Assembly: GCF_934660935.1 (NCBI RefSeq) | Contig: NZ_CAKUIH010000015.1 | Span: 1 to 38,501 of the forward strand | Direction: 5' to 3' | From: an uncultured Parolsenella sp. | GTDB taxonomy: Bacteria; Actinomycetota; Coriobacteriia; Coriobacteriales; Atopobiaceae | Length of the DNA stretch: 38,501 nt | In this document: positions 1-7,889 of the stretch, in pieces | How positions within the stretch are numbered: the stretch's first letter is position 1 | How the letters are laid out: every line of letters starts with the position of its first letter | Translations under genes and position numbers: made by a program | Notes under the pieces: model-generated | Databases searched by the model: none | Told to the model about the DNA's origin: nothing | What the model saw: the letters and a program-made list of their open reading frames with translations, nothing else

Positions 1-254
1 GCCGCCCGTCCCGTGGGACCCGCCGGCCGCGGCGCAGGGATGAAATATACGCGCCCCCGGGGCCGCCCGCAAGGGGGTGGGGGCGTCTCCACGGGACGCA
101 CACAACTCGGGAGAATCGGGTTTTAGAAGCGGAGCGTCACGAATCCGGTTTGCCGCCTTGTTTTCCCTGATAGTGATGCGATAGCGAGTCGTTTCTCACC
201 TCATTGGCATGAGGCTCAGCAACTATCTCCTCTCGCCGCCACGTAGCACGGATA
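1..254. other. Intergenic region at the left window edge, no gene recognised
   Basis: No reading frame here looks like a real gene; the short frames overlap the hairpin at 255-293 or are GC-rich noise. A 7-bp inverted repeat (CGCCCCC 52-58, GGGGGCG 79-85) and a small hairpin (CCTCAT 199-204, ATGAGG 209-214) are visible. GTCCCGTGG at 8-16 recurs inverted at 90-98. The region probably holds the upstream region of a minus-strand gene lying to the left of the window. Confidence 0.5.
44..72 (-). promoter_or_regulatory. Candidate sigma-70-type promoter pointing left out of the window
   Basis: On the minus strand TATATT (44-49, 5 of 6 to the -10 consensus) is preceded 17 bp upstream by TTGCGG (67-72, a weak -35). 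It sits in the only AT-rich patch of the first 100 bases and would transcribe a gene beyond the left edge. Confidence 0.3.
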
Positions 255-293
255 GAGAAGCGGGGCATCGGTACATCCGATGCCCCGCTTCTC
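255..293 (-). terminator. Strong hairpin downstream of the phosphohexomutase-like gene
   Basis: A perfect 17-bp inverted repeat (255-271 and 277-293) with a 5-nt loop lies 37 bp past the stop of the minus-strand gene ending at 330. Neither side has a clear U-tract, so intrinsic termination is inferred from position and stem strength. It could also protect the mRNA 3' end. Confidence 0.5.
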
Positions 294-329
294 GCAGATT
301 CTTTTGCCACCCTACTTACTACGGGAGCT

Positions 330-1739
330 TTACTCCTTACCCAACTCAAGCGGCTCAAGCGCTAGCGCCGCCCCAGCGTCTAAGAGTGCGTCACGATCGG
401 CCTTGGTAGGTGCCTCTGCGCACACAAGCGCGGTGGGCGAAGAAGCGCTTGGCCGAACGAGCGCCCATGCGTCGCCTTCGAACTCCACCCGAAGGCTTCC
501 CGCGGAGTGCGAAACGGAAATGGTCTTCATCCCCGCCATTTCCGCGGGATTCAGTCCGGGGAGATAGTTCCTCAACATCTGGATGGCTCCTGCGCCCATG
601 CGAACCTCGCGACGCCCGTAGTACATTCGCCCGAGTTCCTCATCGAGAGCATCAGATATCACGGAGAGCGGCCTGCCATCGCGGGCAATGCAATCTGCCA
701 GAACGGCAGCCGCAGCAAGAGCATCGCGCTCGAGTCCAAGCGCGGGTATCCCGACCCCGCCCAGGGCATCACCCGCACACACGACGTTGCCGGCGAGCAT
801 CTCCTCACGCATCCACATATAGCCGGCTGGAGTAACCGTCAACTGAAGACCGAGACGCGCCGCCTGCCTTCGCACGACAGATGAGACGAAAATCGGAACT
901 ACCATGCGCCCCGTAATCCCGCGCTCTCGCACGAGGTAGCCCATTATGAGAGCGAGCATTTTATGGGGCGTGACATATCGTCCGAGTTCATCAATGAGCG
1001 CTATGCGCTCACCCGCACCGTCTATTGCAACGCCCCACGCGGCACCCTGATCGCCAACCACCTGTTCGCATTCGTCAATCCACGGTTCCGCGGCGTCAGG
1101 ATGGAGGCCACCGAAGTCCTCCTCGTCATCCGCATGAATCTCGATGACACGCGCACCGAGCGAGCCCAGAAGACGGGCGGCATGTCCGCACATAGAACCG
1201 TACATCGGGTCGCACACAACGAGAGGGGCCTGCACGGCAATGGCATCACCATCGATAAAGCCCGAGGTACGCTCAAGATAACGCGTCATAAGGTCAACAG
1301 GCTCGGCTTCGCCTCGCACAGAGGGTAGCTCTGGCACGACATGGCTCTCGAGAACATCCGTGTCGCCGGACGTGGCAGGCGACCCGTCTGCCATACAGAC
1401 GCGAATCCCAAAGTAGTCTGCAGGCTTATTCCCTGCCGTAAGCATGATTCCGCCAATGGCCTTGGAGTCCAGCCTCACAGCCTCGGCGAGCACACACGAG
1501 GGGCAGCAGGCGTCTGAGACATAGCACGTAATACCGTGTCCGGCGACAACCTCAGCCATTTCGGGCGCAAGCGAACGAGACAAAGACCGTGAATCAAAGC
1601 CAACGTAGACGCGAGCATCGGGATTCAGCTCATGGGCGAGTTCGCCAACAGCGTCCGCGATGCGCAGCGCGTCCTCGTATGGATCTCCGTCACCAACGCG
1701 CGCTTCCCACGCATCGCCAGTGAAGTTAATGACGTTCAT
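330..1739 (-). CDS. Phosphohexomutase-fold protein (phosphomannomutase/phosphoglucomutase family) with decayed active-site loops
   Basis: 469 residues, the normal length for the alpha-D-phosphohexomutase family, which interconverts hexose 1- and 6-phosphates through a phosphoserine. The start is the ATG at 1739, behind GGAGG; the open frame extends further upstream but that part is low-complexity read-through. The four family loops can be located. The phosphoserine loop reads TAGNKP (101-106) where TASHNP is expected, so the catalytic Ser is Gly103. The metal loop is DGAGER (240-245) instead of DGDGDR. The sugar loop is GDALGG (323-328) instead of GEESGH-like. The phosphate loop begins RPS but continues ASSP (429-435) instead of GTEP. 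It lies about 100 bp downstream of galU, on the same strand, which suggests a link to sugar nucleotides. Family membership is clear; mutase activity is doubtful. Confidence 0.8.
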   Translation of the reverse strand: MNVINFTGDAWEARVGDGDPYEDALRIADAVGELAHELNPDARVYVGFDSRSLSRSLAPEMAEVVAGHGITCYVSDACCPSCVLAEAVRLDSKAIGGIMLTAGNKPADYFGIRVCMADGSPATSGDTDVLESHVVPELPSVRGEAEPVDLMTRYLERTSGFIDGDAIAVQAPLVVCDPMYGSMCGHAARLLGSLGARVIEIHADDEEDFGGLHPDAAEPWIDECEQVVGDQGAAWGVAIDGAGERIALIDELGRYVTPHKMLALIMGYLVRERGITGRMVVPIFVSSVVRRQAARLGLQLTVTPAGYMWMREEMLAGNVVCAGDALGGVGIPALGLERDALAAAAVLADCIARDGRPLSVISDALDEELGRMYYGRREVRMGAGAIQMLRNYLPGLNPAEMAGMKTISVSHSAGSLRVEFEGDAWALVRPSASSPTALVCAEAPTKADRDALLDAGAALALEPLELGKE

Positions 1740-1842
1740 AGCCGTATATCCTCCAAGATGACGGCAGGACAGTAAGCGACCCCACGGGCGCAAAGCCGCG
1801 CGGGGTCGCATCGATACGTGTGCGGCACAAAGGCCTGGACAG

Positions 1843-2730
1843 CTAGCGGATGAGATCCGCCGCTGCGCCAAGGGCCTCGAGGAACTCCGCACGAGTCGAG
1901 GGATCCTCAAGCGCGGCACGAGCGGCAACACCAGCCCAGGCAGCCGGGGTCCCCGTGTCACGACCCTCGTCAACATCGACCACGATGGCGTACATCTCCT
2001 CTTCGTCGAGAAGGCGGAGCATGGCGTCAGTGAGCTGAACCTCGCCACCGGCACCGGGGCCCTGCGTCGCAAGAAGCTCCATTACGCGGGGAGAAAGCAG
2101 GTAGCGACCCACGATGAAGAGATGACTGGGAGCGTCCTCGGGAGCAGGCTTCTCGACCATATTACCCACGAGCCAGACGGCACCCGGGGCCTCGGGGTCA
2201 CCGCCGGAAACACACTTCCCCCCGATAATGCCGTAACGCGAGACCTCGTCAGCTGGAACGACGCCCACCGCGATGACCGAGGCGCCGTCATGGGCATCAG
2301 AGACCTCCTTCATGCGACGACACATCTCGTGATCGGGCACGAAATAGTCGCCAAGAAGAATCAGGAAAGGATCGTCGTCCATGGCGGGCGCAGCCTGCAA
2401 TACCGCGTGACCGAGACCCAAAGGCTCATCCTGATAGACGAAAGATACAGGCAGCGAAGCAGCGTGCTCGACACCCGCCGCAAGGTCTTCCTTGCCACGC
2501 GAACGCAGGAGATCTTCTAGCTCTCCATTCTTGGCAAAGTGCTCTTCAATGGCAGGTTTATCGTGAGAGTTGACGATGACAACGCCGTCAACCCCTTCAA
2601 CCGCAAGGGCCTCCTCAACGACATGCTGAATCACAGGCAGGCCCTGAACGGGCAGGAGCTCCTTGGGAACCGCCTTGGTGGCAGGAAGAAAGCGAGTGCC
2701 AAGACCAGCGGCAGGGATGATTGCCTTCAC
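1843..2730 (-). CDS. galU: UTP--glucose-1-phosphate uridylyltransferase
   Basis: 295 residues. It makes UDP-glucose from UTP and glucose 1-phosphate in the cytoplasm, for cell-envelope glycans. The N-terminal nucleotide-binding signature (AAGLGTRFLPATKAVPKE, residues 7-24) and the VEKPAPEDAPS region are typical of bacterial GalU. I chose the GTG at 2730 because the family starts directly before the KAIIPAAG motif; an in-frame ATG at 2754 would add eight residues and has no ribosome binding site. GGAG-like sequences lie just upstream of the GTG, though at imperfect spacing. A 12-bp inverted repeat (2755-2790) lies just upstream of the start. The next gene downstream is the phosphohexomutase-like gene, probably co-transcribed. 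Confidence 0.93.
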   Translation of the reverse strand: MKAIIPAAGLGTRFLPATKAVPKELLPVQGLPVIQHVVEEALAVEGVDGVVIVNSHDKPAIEEHFAKNGELEDLLRSRGKEDLAAGVEHAASLPVSFVYQDEPLGLGHAVLQAAPAMDDDPFLILLGDYFVPDHEMCRRMKEVSDAHDGASVIAVGVVPADEVSRYGIIGGKCVSGGDPEAPGAVWLVGNMVEKPAPEDAPSHLFIVGRYLLSPRVMELLATQGPGAGGEVQLTDAMLRLLDEEEMYAIVVDVDEGRDTGTPAAWAGVAARAALEDPSTRAEFLEALGAAADLIR

Positions 2731-2754
2731 GATGCTCCATTCTCCGACGCGCAA

Positions 2755-2790
2755 CCCACACGCGCGGGACCGACACCACGCGCGTGTGGG
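2755..2790. repeat. Perfect 12-bp inverted repeat upstream of galU
   Basis: CCCACACGCGCG (2755-2766) is repeated inverted at 2779-2790 around a 12-nt loop. It lies 25 bp upstream of the galU GTG. There is no U-tract on the minus strand, so an operator or 5' leader hairpin is more likely than a terminator. Confidence 0.6.
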
Positions 2791-2854
2791 TCCATGATCT
2801 GGTGTGTGGGATGGTACCGCCGCCGTGCTGCGGTTGGGCGGTCTTCATACAAAG

Positions 2855-2891
2855 AGCGGGGTGCGTTCGGCAGACGTGAACGCATCCCGCT
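2855..2891. terminator. Hairpin in the gap between the metal regulator gene and galU
   Basis: A 14-bp stem (2855-2868 with 2878-2891) has one non-Watson-Crick position, a G-U pair on the plus strand and an A-C mismatch on the minus strand. On the minus strand it is followed by CTTTGTAT. It lies 60 bp after the regulator stop and may terminate that transcript; the U-tract is poor. Confidence 0.4.
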
Positions 2892-2951
2892 CATACGGTT
2901 CTAATTTGGGCGTCCGCACACGCCGGCCTCACACAGCCGCCAGACAGCAGC

Positions 2952-3371
2952 CTATTCGCTATCGATGGCAACGCCCTGACGCTCTAGATAATCCATGAGA
3001 CGCCGAGTCGTGTCCTCGGACAGGGCATGTTCCATGAGGCACGCCTCTTCGTCCGCAACGTCCTCCTCCACGCCCAGCTCGTGATTTAGGAAGCTCCTAA
3101 GCATGCGGTGACGACGCCAAACGCGCGCGGCATACTCGCGGCCTTCTTCCGTCAGCTCGACACGGCCATAGCGAGTCTGCTCGACGAAGCCACCTTCCTT
3201 TAGAGCGGAGAGCGCCTTGTTCACGCTCGCCTTCGAGACGTCAAGTCGCTCCGAAACGTCTACCGAGCGAACGGCATTGTCGCCAGGATGCTCGAGTAGA
3301 ACGCAATAGATTGCCTCGAGATAGTCCTCACCGGCGTTCGAAAGCTCATGCCCCTCGTTCTTAGCCCTCAT
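2952..3371 (-). CDS. DtxR/MntR-family metal-dependent transcriptional repressor
   Basis: 139 residues with an N-terminal winged helix-turn-helix (about 11-80) and a dimerisation/metal domain (about 81-135). There is no C-terminal SH3-like domain, as in MntR. The start is the ATG at 3371 behind GGAGG. Aligning by eye to known members, the metal ligands are D16 and E19 (MntR-like EDYLEAIY), H88, C111, E114 and H115 (EACLMEH). The Cys matches the DtxR/IdeR position rather than the Glu of Bacillus MntR, so metal choice (Mn or Fe) cannot be told from sequence. The family represses metal uptake genes when metal is bound. No transporter is next to it here. Its own upstream region carries an inverted repeat that may be an operator. 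Confidence 0.85.
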   Translation of the reverse strand: MRAKNEGHELSNAGEDYLEAIYCVLLEHPGDNAVRSVDVSERLDVSKASVNKALSALKEGGFVEQTRYGRVELTEEGREYAARVWRRHRMLRSFLNHELGVEEDVADEEACLMEHALSEDTTRRLMDYLERQGVAIDSE

Positions 3372-3402
3372 GCCAATACCTCCAGCTTTTGAAACGCCCC
3401 CT

Positions 3403-3430
3403 GTAAGCCACGGAAGAACGCACGGCTTAC
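3403..3430. promoter_or_regulatory. Inverted repeat upstream of the metal regulator, possible operator
   Basis: GTAAGCC (3403-3409) is repeated inverted as GGCTTAC (3424-3430), 14 nt apart, in the leader of the regulator gene on the minus strand. A TAGAAT hexamer lies just upstream, near 3450. Autoregulation is common in this family but this assignment is inference. Confidence 0.3.
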
Positions 3431-3442
3431 TATGCATACAGA

Positions 3443-3643
3443 TTATTCTACCGAGGATCCACCTGCGACAACGATGCCGCATATGACGGCAAGAACCACC
3501 CCAAGCGCAACCGCCACCACGATGATCGCGCGCCTCCTGGACGTGCGGCGAACCATGCGCTCGTGGTAAGAGGACCCCGAAGTCGTGCGATCGAAGTCGT
3601 AGAAGCCAGTCTTGCCCGGATCCCATTCAGAGTGCGCGGGCAT
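3443..3643 (-). CDS. Small single-pass membrane protein, unknown function
   Basis: 66 residues. Hydrophilic N-terminus (about 1-37, ending in a basic RRTSRRR patch), then one hydrophobic helix (about 38-61, IIVVAVALGVVLAVICGIVVAG) and a very short tail. The basic patch before the helix suggests an N-in orientation. The start codon lies 3 nt after the murA stop, with GAGGA from the end of murA as ribosome binding site, so the two are almost certainly co-translated. I do not recognise the family. The position behind murA suggests an envelope role, but nothing in the sequence proves it. Confidence 0.7.
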   Translation of the reverse strand: MPAHSEWDPGKTGFYDFDRTTSGSSYHERMVRRTSRRRAIIVVAVALGVVLAVICGIVVAGGSSVE

Positions 3644-3646
3644 GCG

Positions 3647-4927
3647 TTAGTCCTCGATCTCGACGTCAGGAACCGTATCGCGCCACACCTTCGCGCCGAG
3701 CGCGCCAAGCTTGTCTACGAAGTGCTCATAGCCACGCTCGATGTGATGGATGGCAGAAACCGTGGTCTCCCCCTCCGCTACAAGACCGGCGAGCACGAGC
3801 GCCGCCCCGCCGCGCAGATCGGGGGACTCAACCTGGGCTCCGGAAAGGCCCTCGACGCCGCGGACAATGGCATGATGGCCCTCGACGCGGATATCGGCAC
3901 CCATGCGGGCAATCTCGCCGGCAAACATAAAGCGATTCTCGAAGATATTCTCGGTGATGACGCACTGGCCGTCCGCAAGGGCAAGCATGGCCATGGTCTG
4001 AGCCTGCATATCCGTCGGGAAGCCAGGGAACGGCAGCGTCTGAATGTCCACCGCCTTAAGGCGCGAGTCCGCGGAGGCAATGACGCCATCCTCCTCGCGC
4101 TCGATACGCATGCCCATGGCTTCGTACTTCTTGAGAACAAGACCGAGGTGCTCGGGCTTGAAGCCAGTAACGTGAATGGGGCCGCCGGTCATGCCCGCAG
4201 CGGCAATGAAGGTGCCAGCCTCGATACGATCGCCAACGACGGCATGCGTGACGGGATGGAGCGCATCGACGCCCTCGATCTGAATGACGGGGGTACCCGC
4301 GCCGGTGATCTTCGCGCCCATCTCGTTAAGCATGTTGGCGAGGTCGACAATCTCAGGCTCACGAGCAGCGTTGTCGATAATCGTGGTGCCGCTCGCGTGG
4401 ACGGAGGCCATGATCAGGTTCTCCGTCGCGCCAACACTCGCGAACTCAAGGGTGACGTTGGCGCCAACGATGCCATGGGGCGCGCTGGCATGCATGTTGC
4501 CGTGGGTCGTCTCGAAGTGCACGCCAAGCGCCTCAAGGCCAAGGATATGCATGTCGATCTTGCGAGCTCCGAGGTTGCATCCGCCAGGCATGGCGATAAC
4601 GGCCTTGCCAAAGCGAGCCAGGAGCGGCCCCATAACGGCCGTCGAGGCACGCATCTTGACGACGAGCTCGTACGGCGCCTCCCACTTGTCCACGTGCGTG
4701 GTATCGATGACGAGCGTGTGCTCATCCAGAACGTCAATCTTGGCGCCGAGACGCTTGAGGACCTTACCCATGACATGGACATCGGAGATGTTGGGGACAT
4801 TCGTGAGCGTGTTCACGCCCGGAGCCATGATGGTCGCCGCCATGAGCTTAAGCGCCGAGTTCTTAGCGCCCTCGACCCTGACCTCACCGGTAATGGGATG
4901 CCCACCCTCAACCTTGATGACGTCCAT
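3647..4927 (-). CDS. murA: UDP-N-acetylglucosamine 1-carboxyvinyltransferase
   Basis: 426 residues, normal for MurA. It transfers enolpyruvate from PEP to UDP-GlcNAc, the first committed step of peptidoglycan synthesis, in the cytoplasm. K22 and N23 (AKNSALKL) and the catalytic cysteine C117 (PGGCNLGARKIDMH) are present, as is the FPTDMQAQ segment with the catalytic Asp. The Cys predicts the fosfomycin-sensitive type. I chose the ATG at 4927 because GGAGGAGG precedes it directly; the upstream ATG at 4951 adds eight atypical residues. It follows atpC, as the murAA gene does in Bacillus. Confidence 0.96.
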   Translation of the reverse strand: MDVIKVEGGHPITGEVRVEGAKNSALKLMAATIMAPGVNTLTNVPNISDVHVMGKVLKRLGAKIDVLDEHTLVIDTTHVDKWEAPYELVVKMRASTAVMGPLLARFGKAVIAMPGGCNLGARKIDMHILGLEALGVHFETTHGNMHASAPHGIVGANVTLEFASVGATENLIMASVHASGTTIIDNAAREPEIVDLANMLNEMGAKITGAGTPVIQIEGVDALHPVTHAVVGDRIEAGTFIAAAGMTGGPIHVTGFKPEHLGLVLKKYEAMGMRIEREEDGVIASADSRLKAVDIQTLPFPGFPTDMQAQTMAMLALADGQCVITENIFENRFMFAGEIARMGADIRVEGHHAIVRGVEGLSGAQVESPDLRGGAALVLAGLVAEGETTVSAIHHIERGYEHFVDKLGALGAKVWRDTVPDVEIED

Positions 4928-4956
4928 GTTCCTCCTCCGTTGGCCTTCCATGACAA

Positions 4957-4984
4957 GATGGGCGCCCGCACGCGGACGCCCATC
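4957..4984 (-). terminator. Hairpin between atpC and murA
   Basis: An 8-bp stem (GATGGGCG 4957-4964, CGCCCATC 4977-4984) can extend through GC-rich inner pairs. On the minus strand it is followed only by TTGT. It may partly uncouple murA from the atp operon; full termination is uncertain. Confidence 0.4.
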
Positions 4985-5039
4985 GGGTTACATCCATTGC
5001 CTAATTGTAATCGAGTCAAGCCTCAAGGATGCCAATTGG

Positions 5040-5471
5040 CTAATGCTTGAGCTTGCCAGCCTTCTCTGCCTGGGCGAGAAGCTGATTGCACCAAGCAATC
5101 TTATTCTCGTAGTAGGCGCGTTGGTGATCGTCCTCAGGGAGGGCGTCCCTCGACTCTTCGGCAGCCTTACGAGTGGCCAGAACGACATTCGGCTCGATGT
5201 CATCCTCGCGACGAGCGTGATCGGCGATAACGACGACGGTGTTCTTGTGCACCTCGGCATAACCGCCAGAAACCACGACACGGCGCACGCCACCGCCATC
5301 CTCCGGCAGAAGGTTCATGCGAACCACGCCGTTGCCCAGAGCACAAATCTCTGAAGCATGGCCGGGGAGGATGCCGAGCTCGCCCGTGTACGTTGCGAGC
5401 ACAACCGAGGCAACCTTACCCTCGAAGATCTGCTTGTCAGGCCTCACAAACTTGCAGGTTAGGTAGCCCAT
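5040..5471 (-). CDS. atpC: F1Fo ATP synthase subunit epsilon
   Basis: 143 residues. Central-stalk subunit of F1, made of an N-terminal beta-sandwich (about 1-90, with the family's GELGILPGHA motif at 30-39) and a C-terminal helical hairpin that can brake ATP hydrolysis. It is the last gene of the atp block and starts 11 nt after the atpD stop. Confidence 0.95.
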   Translation of the reverse strand: MGYLTCKFVRPDKQIFEGKVASVVLATYTGELGILPGHASEICALGNGVVRMNLLPEDGGGVRRVVVSGGYAEVHKNTVVVIADHARREDDIEPNVVLATRKAAEESRDALPEDDHQRAYYENKIAWCNQLLAQAEKAGKLKH

Positions 5472-5482
5472 CAGATCCGCCC

Positions 5483-6964
5483 CTACTCAGCCGCGTTCTC
5501 GGCAGCGGCCATCTTGGCGGCGCGATCGCGCACGTCCTCGATGGTGCTGGCGTAACGGAAGGCCTGCTCGGGGATGTCATCGCACTCGCCGTCGACGATA
5601 GCGGCGAAGGAGCGAACGGTATCCTCGATGTGGCAGTACACGCCCGGGTTGCCCGTGAACTTCTCGGCGACGTGGAAGGACTGCGAGAGAAACTGCTGGA
5701 TCTTACGCGCGCGGTCAACGACCAGGCGCTGCTCCTCAGAAAGCTCGTCCATACCAAGAATCGCGATGATGTCCTGAAGGTCGGTGTACTCCTGCAGGGT
5801 CTCCTGGACGGCGGTCGCCACGCGATAGTGCTCGTCGCCGACAACGCTGGGGTCGAGGGCGTCAGACGAGCTCGCCAGCGGGTCGACTGCCGGGTAGATG
5901 CCGAGGGAGGCGATGCTACGCGACAGAACCGTCGTGGCGTCGAGGTGCGTGAACGTCGTGGCAGGAGCCGGGTCGGTGAGGTCGTCGGCAGGGACATAGA
6001 CGGCCTGGACCGAGGTGATCGAGCCTTCCTTGGTCGACGTGATTCGCTCCTGCAGGTCGCCCATCTCGGTGGCCAGCGTGGGCTGGTAACCAACGGCGGA
6101 CGGCATGCGGCCGAGAAGTGCGGAGACCTCGGAACCAGCCTGGGAGAAGCGGAAGATGTTGTCGATGAACAGAAGAACGTCCTGACCCTGGTCACGGAAG
6201 TACTCAGCCGTGGTGAGGCCAGCGAGGCCGACACGCAGACGTGCTCCGGGCGGCTCGTTCATCTGACCGTAGACGAGACAGGTCTTATTGATGACGCCAG
6301 ACTCGCTCATCTCAAGGTACAGGTCAGTGCCCTCACGGGTGCGCTCGCCGACGCCGGTGAACACCGAGGTGCCGCCGTGCTCCTGGGCGAGGTTGTTGAT
6401 GAGCTCCTGAATCAGAACCGTCTTGCCGACGCCTGCGCCGCCGAACAGACCAGTCTTACCACCACGAACATAGGGCTCGAGAAGGTCGATGGCCTTGATG
6501 CCGGTCTCGAAGATCTCGGTCTGGGTGGTGATGTCCTCGAACTGCGGAGCAGGACGGTGAATCGGGTAAAGCTGCATGTTATCCGGCATGGGCATGCCGT
6601 CAACAGGCTTGCCAGCGACGTTCCAGACGCGGCCAAGGGTCTGAGGGCCGACGGGCATCATCATCGGGGCACCCGTGTCGTGGACACGGAGACCGCGCTG
6701 AAGGCCGTCGGTGGAGGCCATGGCGACGCAACGAACGATGTTGCCCGGAAGCAGGCTCTCGACCTCAAGCGTGAGGTTGATGGCGCCGATCGGGGTCTCG
6801 CCCTTGACGGTAAGGGCGTTATAAATCGCGGGGACGTCGTCGTCGAACTTAACGTCGACGATGGAGCCCACGATGCTGATGATGGTGCCGTCTCCGACAC
6901 TACGGTGCTTGATATCGAGGGCCGCCTCCTCGAGCACCGACCTCTTCTCAGTGGTTTCTGACAT
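5483..6964 (-). CDS. atpD: F1Fo ATP synthase subunit beta (catalytic)
   Basis: 493 residues, with an N-terminal extension of roughly 20 residues before the beta-barrel compared with many homologues. Catalytic nucleotide-binding subunit. Walker A is GGAGVGKT, followed by GERTREG with the catalytic Glu, the LLFIDNIFRF Walker B, and a DELSEEQ version of the C-terminal DELSEED lever. Its ATG overlaps the atpG stop by one base (TAATG), showing translational coupling. Confidence 0.98.
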   Translation of the reverse strand: MSETTEKRSVLEEAALDIKHRSVGDGTIISIVGSIVDVKFDDDVPAIYNALTVKGETPIGAINLTLEVESLLPGNIVRCVAMASTDGLQRGLRVHDTGAPMMMPVGPQTLGRVWNVAGKPVDGMPMPDNMQLYPIHRPAPQFEDITTQTEIFETGIKAIDLLEPYVRGGKTGLFGGAGVGKTVLIQELINNLAQEHGGTSVFTGVGERTREGTDLYLEMSESGVINKTCLVYGQMNEPPGARLRVGLAGLTTAEYFRDQGQDVLLFIDNIFRFSQAGSEVSALLGRMPSAVGYQPTLATEMGDLQERITSTKEGSITSVQAVYVPADDLTDPAPATTFTHLDATTVLSRSIASLGIYPAVDPLASSSDALDPSVVGDEHYRVATAVQETLQEYTDLQDIIAILGMDELSEEQRLVVDRARKIQQFLSQSFHVAEKFTGNPGVYCHIEDTVRSFAAIVDGECDDIPEQAFRYASTIEDVRDRAAKMAAAENAAE

Positions 6965-7878
6965 TACTTGTCCTCCAATGCGGCCGCGCCGCCGATGATC
7001 TCGTTGAGCTCAGTGGTGATGGAGCCCTGCCTCACACGGTTGTACGTACGGCTGAGGTCGTTGACGACCTCTTCCGCATTCTCCGTCGCGGAGTGCATCG
7101 CGCGACGGCGCGCGCCGTGCTCTGCCGCAGCCGAATCAAGCATTGCATGAAAGATCACGGTGCGGACATAGGCCGGGATAAGGTAGCCGAGAACCTCGGA
7201 TGCAGACGGGTCAAAGTCGAACTCGGTGCGATAGTCGTGCTCGACCGTCGTCAGAGCCTCGCGGTTGCGCGGCTCATTGGGCAACTTGAACACATCCGGG
7301 TCGATCGGGAGAAGCTGCTCACTAACAAGCACCTGCTCGAAGCGGTTCTTCGCGTGCCAGTAGTTCAGTTCCACGCGGTCAATGGTGCCCTTTGCATAGG
7401 CATCCATGACGTACGTGGCAATCTGATCCGCCTGGTCCATCGTGGGCTCGGAGGAGGTACCGACGAAACTAATCACCGGGTCCACTCCACGATGCGCGAA
7501 GAAGTCGGTCGGCTTACGGCCACTCGTGATCAGATGGCTCGTGACACCCTTCGCCTTGAGTCGGTCCATCTTACGAAGAACCTCGCGCTCGGGCTGGATG
7601 TTGAAGCCACCGGCAAGTCCACGATCGGACGCGATAACGATGAAGAGAACGTTCTTCTCCGTACCACGCCTCTCGAGCAGCGGCTGCTCATCCTTGAGAC
7701 CAGTGCCCACGACAGCGGCCAGCATTCGGCTGATCGCGTCCTTGTACGGCTCAGCCTCCTCGGCGCGGTCGAGTGCCTTGCGGATCTTCGCCGTGGAAAC
7801 CATCTCCATCGTGCGCGTGATCTGCATGGTCGCCTTGACCGAGGAGATGCGCCTCTGAATTTCACGAAGATTCGACAT
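6964..7878 (-). CDS. atpG: F1Fo ATP synthase subunit gamma
   Basis: 304 residues. Rotating central shaft of F1. The conserved N-terminus (REIQRRISSVKATMQITRTM) and the C-terminal RMxAM-type helix (ARRRAMHSATENAEEVVNDL) that sit inside the alpha/beta ring are both present. It starts 11 nt after the atpA stop and shares one base with the atpD start. Confidence 0.97.
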   Translation of the reverse strand: MSNLREIQRRISSVKATMQITRTMEMVSTAKIRKALDRAEEAEPYKDAISRMLAAVVGTGLKDEQPLLERRGTEKNVLFIVIASDRGLAGGFNIQPEREVLRKMDRLKAKGVTSHLITSGRKPTDFFAHRGVDPVISFVGTSSEPTMDQADQIATYVMDAYAKGTIDRVELNYWHAKNRFEQVLVSEQLLPIDPDVFKLPNEPRNREALTTVEHDYRTEFDFDPSASEVLGYLIPAYVRTVIFHAMLDSAAAEHGARRRAMHSATENAEEVVNDLSRTYNRVRQGSITTELNEIIGGAAALEDK

Positions 7879-7889
7879 GAGCTGGTGCC

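Noticed and set aside
137..358. 73-residue minus-strand frame at the left edge
   Set aside because: It starts inside the phosphohexomutase-like gene and runs through the strong hairpin at 255-293; no motif.
1740..2072. N-terminal extension of the phosphohexomutase-like protein into galU
   Set aside because: The extension overlaps the end of galU in another frame and lacks family similarity; GGAGG precedes the ATG at 1739.
3563..5050. Long plus-strand open frame opposite murA
   Set aside because: It is antisense to a clear murA; its His/Asp/Arg/Gly-rich translation has no family motif, as expected from GC-rich complementary strands.
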